Shown piece by piece: positions 5,609 to 6,261 of a stretch of DNA of 6,261 nt. Under the pieces are notes generated by a model. The model saw nothing but the letters and a program-made list of their open reading frames with translations. It was not told the origin of the DNA and did not search any database. The stretch comes from JBHPCZ01 sp042573625 (GTDB taxonomy: Bacteria > Desulfobacterota > Desulfobacteria > Desulfobacterales > UBA11574). Each line of letters opens with the position of its first letter. Positions within the stretch are counted from its first letter, which is position 1. The stretch spans positions 1 to 6,261 of the forward strand of contig JBHPCZ010000165.1 in assembly GCA_042573625.1 (NCBI GenBank), in the 5' to 3' direction. The position numbers and the translations under genes are program-made.

Positions 5609-6154
5609 TCAGGTTTTGCTCGACGCAGACAATTCCATTCCAAGGTTCAACGCCTCGCGATTCATATCCAGAAAGCCGGGGGGTATCCGGTTTTCCAGAA
5701 CCTTGATGATCGATTCGGGCTTGACAAGGTCTGTCAGGCCGATGACCGCACCCAGCATGCAGATGTTAAATACGATGGGTTTGCCGATTTTGTCCATGAC
5801 GGTCCTGTACATGGGCAGTTCTCTCTGTTGCGCATCGACTTTTTTTCGGGTTTTGACAAAACGGGTATCCGTAATAAGAAGGCCGCCGGGTCGTATGATC
5901 GGGAAATATGTACTATAGGCTTCCTGAGTGAGACAGACCAGCACATTGGGTTGGATCACCTTGGGATAATTGATAGCCGTTTCAGAAATGATGACATCTG
6001 ACCGGGTGGATCCCCCTCTGGCTGCCGGGCCATACACCTGTGATTGTGCGGCAACCATATCTTCATATAGTACGGCAGCCTCGGCGATGATAATAGATGC
6101 CGTGATCACACCCTGTCCCCCTGAACCTGAAAATACCATCCTGCATCTTTCCAT
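5609..6154 (-). CDS. korC: 2-oxoacid:ferredoxin oxidoreductase gamma subunit (KorC-like)
   Basis: This is the gamma subunit of a CoA-dependent 2-oxoacid:ferredoxin oxidoreductase, most like 2-oxoglutarate synthase KorC. The whole complex decarboxylates a 2-oxoacid, or carboxylates acyl-CoA in reverse, exchanging electrons with ferredoxin in the cytoplasm; the gamma part belongs to the CoA-side domain. The 181-aa product starts with a glycine-rich GSGGQG (10-15), then YGPAARGGSTRSDVIIS (41-57), a highly typical block. PNVLVCLTQEAY (69-80), GGLLITDT (90-97), NICMLGAVIGL (130-140) and the C-terminal KPESIIKVLENRIP (145-158) complete the domain. Length fits the stand-alone gamma family. The ATG at 6154 has GGAGAAG 5 nt upstream. 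Subunits alpha, beta and delta are not in the window; upstream frames on this strand are closed by about 6229, so any preceding gene ends at least about 75 nt away. The substrate (oxoglutarate versus pyruvate or branched-chain oxoacid) cannot be fixed from the gamma subunit alone. Confidence 0.9.
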   Translation of the reverse strand: MERCRMVFSGSGGQGVITASIIIAEAAVLYEDMVAAQSQVYGPAARGGSTRSDVIISETAINYPKVIQPNVLVCLTQEAYSTYFPIIRPGGLLITDTRFVKTRKKVDAQQRELPMYRTVMDKIGKPIVFNICMLGAVIGLTDLVKPESIIKVLENRIPPGFLDMNREALNLGMELSASSKT

Positions 6155-6159
6155 GATGA

Positions 6160-6166
6160 CTTCTCC
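6160..6166 (-). promoter_or_regulatory. Ribosome binding site for korC
   Basis: Minus-strand GGAGAAG at 6166-6160 lies 5 nt before the korC ATG. A second purine-rich stretch, GAGGAG, lies a few bases further upstream. The site confirms the ATG at 6154 as the start. Confidence 0.7.
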
Positions 6167-6261
6167 AAACTCCTCAAATTTATTCGACCTTGAAAACCGG
6201 GCCCGATGAGACTGTGTCGTAATTAAAGTTATTTTTTAAACAAACCTAAATAAAGATAGAG
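6167..6261. other. Region upstream of korC
   Basis: No gene is resolved. On the minus strand all three frames meet stops between 6248 and 6229 (TAG at 6248-6246, TAA at 6238-6236, TAA at 6231-6229), so a preceding same-strand gene could occupy only the extreme edge. The segment 6215-6261 is very AT-rich and might carry a promoter for korC, but the best pair I see (TTTAGG, 17 nt, TTTAAT) is weak. Confidence 0.4.

Overview
The window looks like chromosomal DNA of a strictly anaerobic, selenium-using deltaproteobacterium, most likely from the Desulfobacterales (Desulfobacterota). This is inferred from gene content: a bacterial SelB, a DUF2333 membrane protein, a ferredoxin-dependent 2-oxoacid oxidoreductase gamma subunit and a HemW-type radical SAM protein. 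The repeat-rich spacers fit the same picture. No rRNA, tRNA or species-level marker is present, so the taxonomy is not proven.

Layout: positions 1-325 are gene-free apart from promoter-like sequences. A small two-helix membrane protein of 57 aa (326-499, +) follows, with a good promoter, Shine-Dalgarno sequence and TTG start. A 346-bp spacer (500-845) is packed with nested inverted repeats, including two 13-bp perfect hairpins with related loops. selB (846-2759, +; TTG start) and a DUF2333 gene (2782-3966, +) lie 22 bp apart and look like one operon. A convergent spacer (3967-4200) holds a long imperfect inverted repeat built from 8-bp units. hemW (4201-5388, -) follows. A 220-bp spacer (5389-5608) carries a second copy of the octamer repeat and a 12-nt match to the 3' end of 16S rRNA. 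korC (5609-6154, -) ends the gene set, with about 107 bp of upstream DNA.

Functionally, SelB delivers Sec-tRNA to UGA codons; its partners selA, selC and selD are not in the window. HemW is a heme chaperone. KorC is one subunit of a CoA- and ferredoxin-linked 2-oxoacid oxidoreductase whose catalytic subunits must lie elsewhere. The genes are mostly housekeeping for an anaerobe and do not form one pathway. I see no defence system, prophage, transposase or CRISPR array. The least explained material is in the spacers: the octamer repeats on both sides of hemW, and the nested hairpin block between the small membrane protein and selB.
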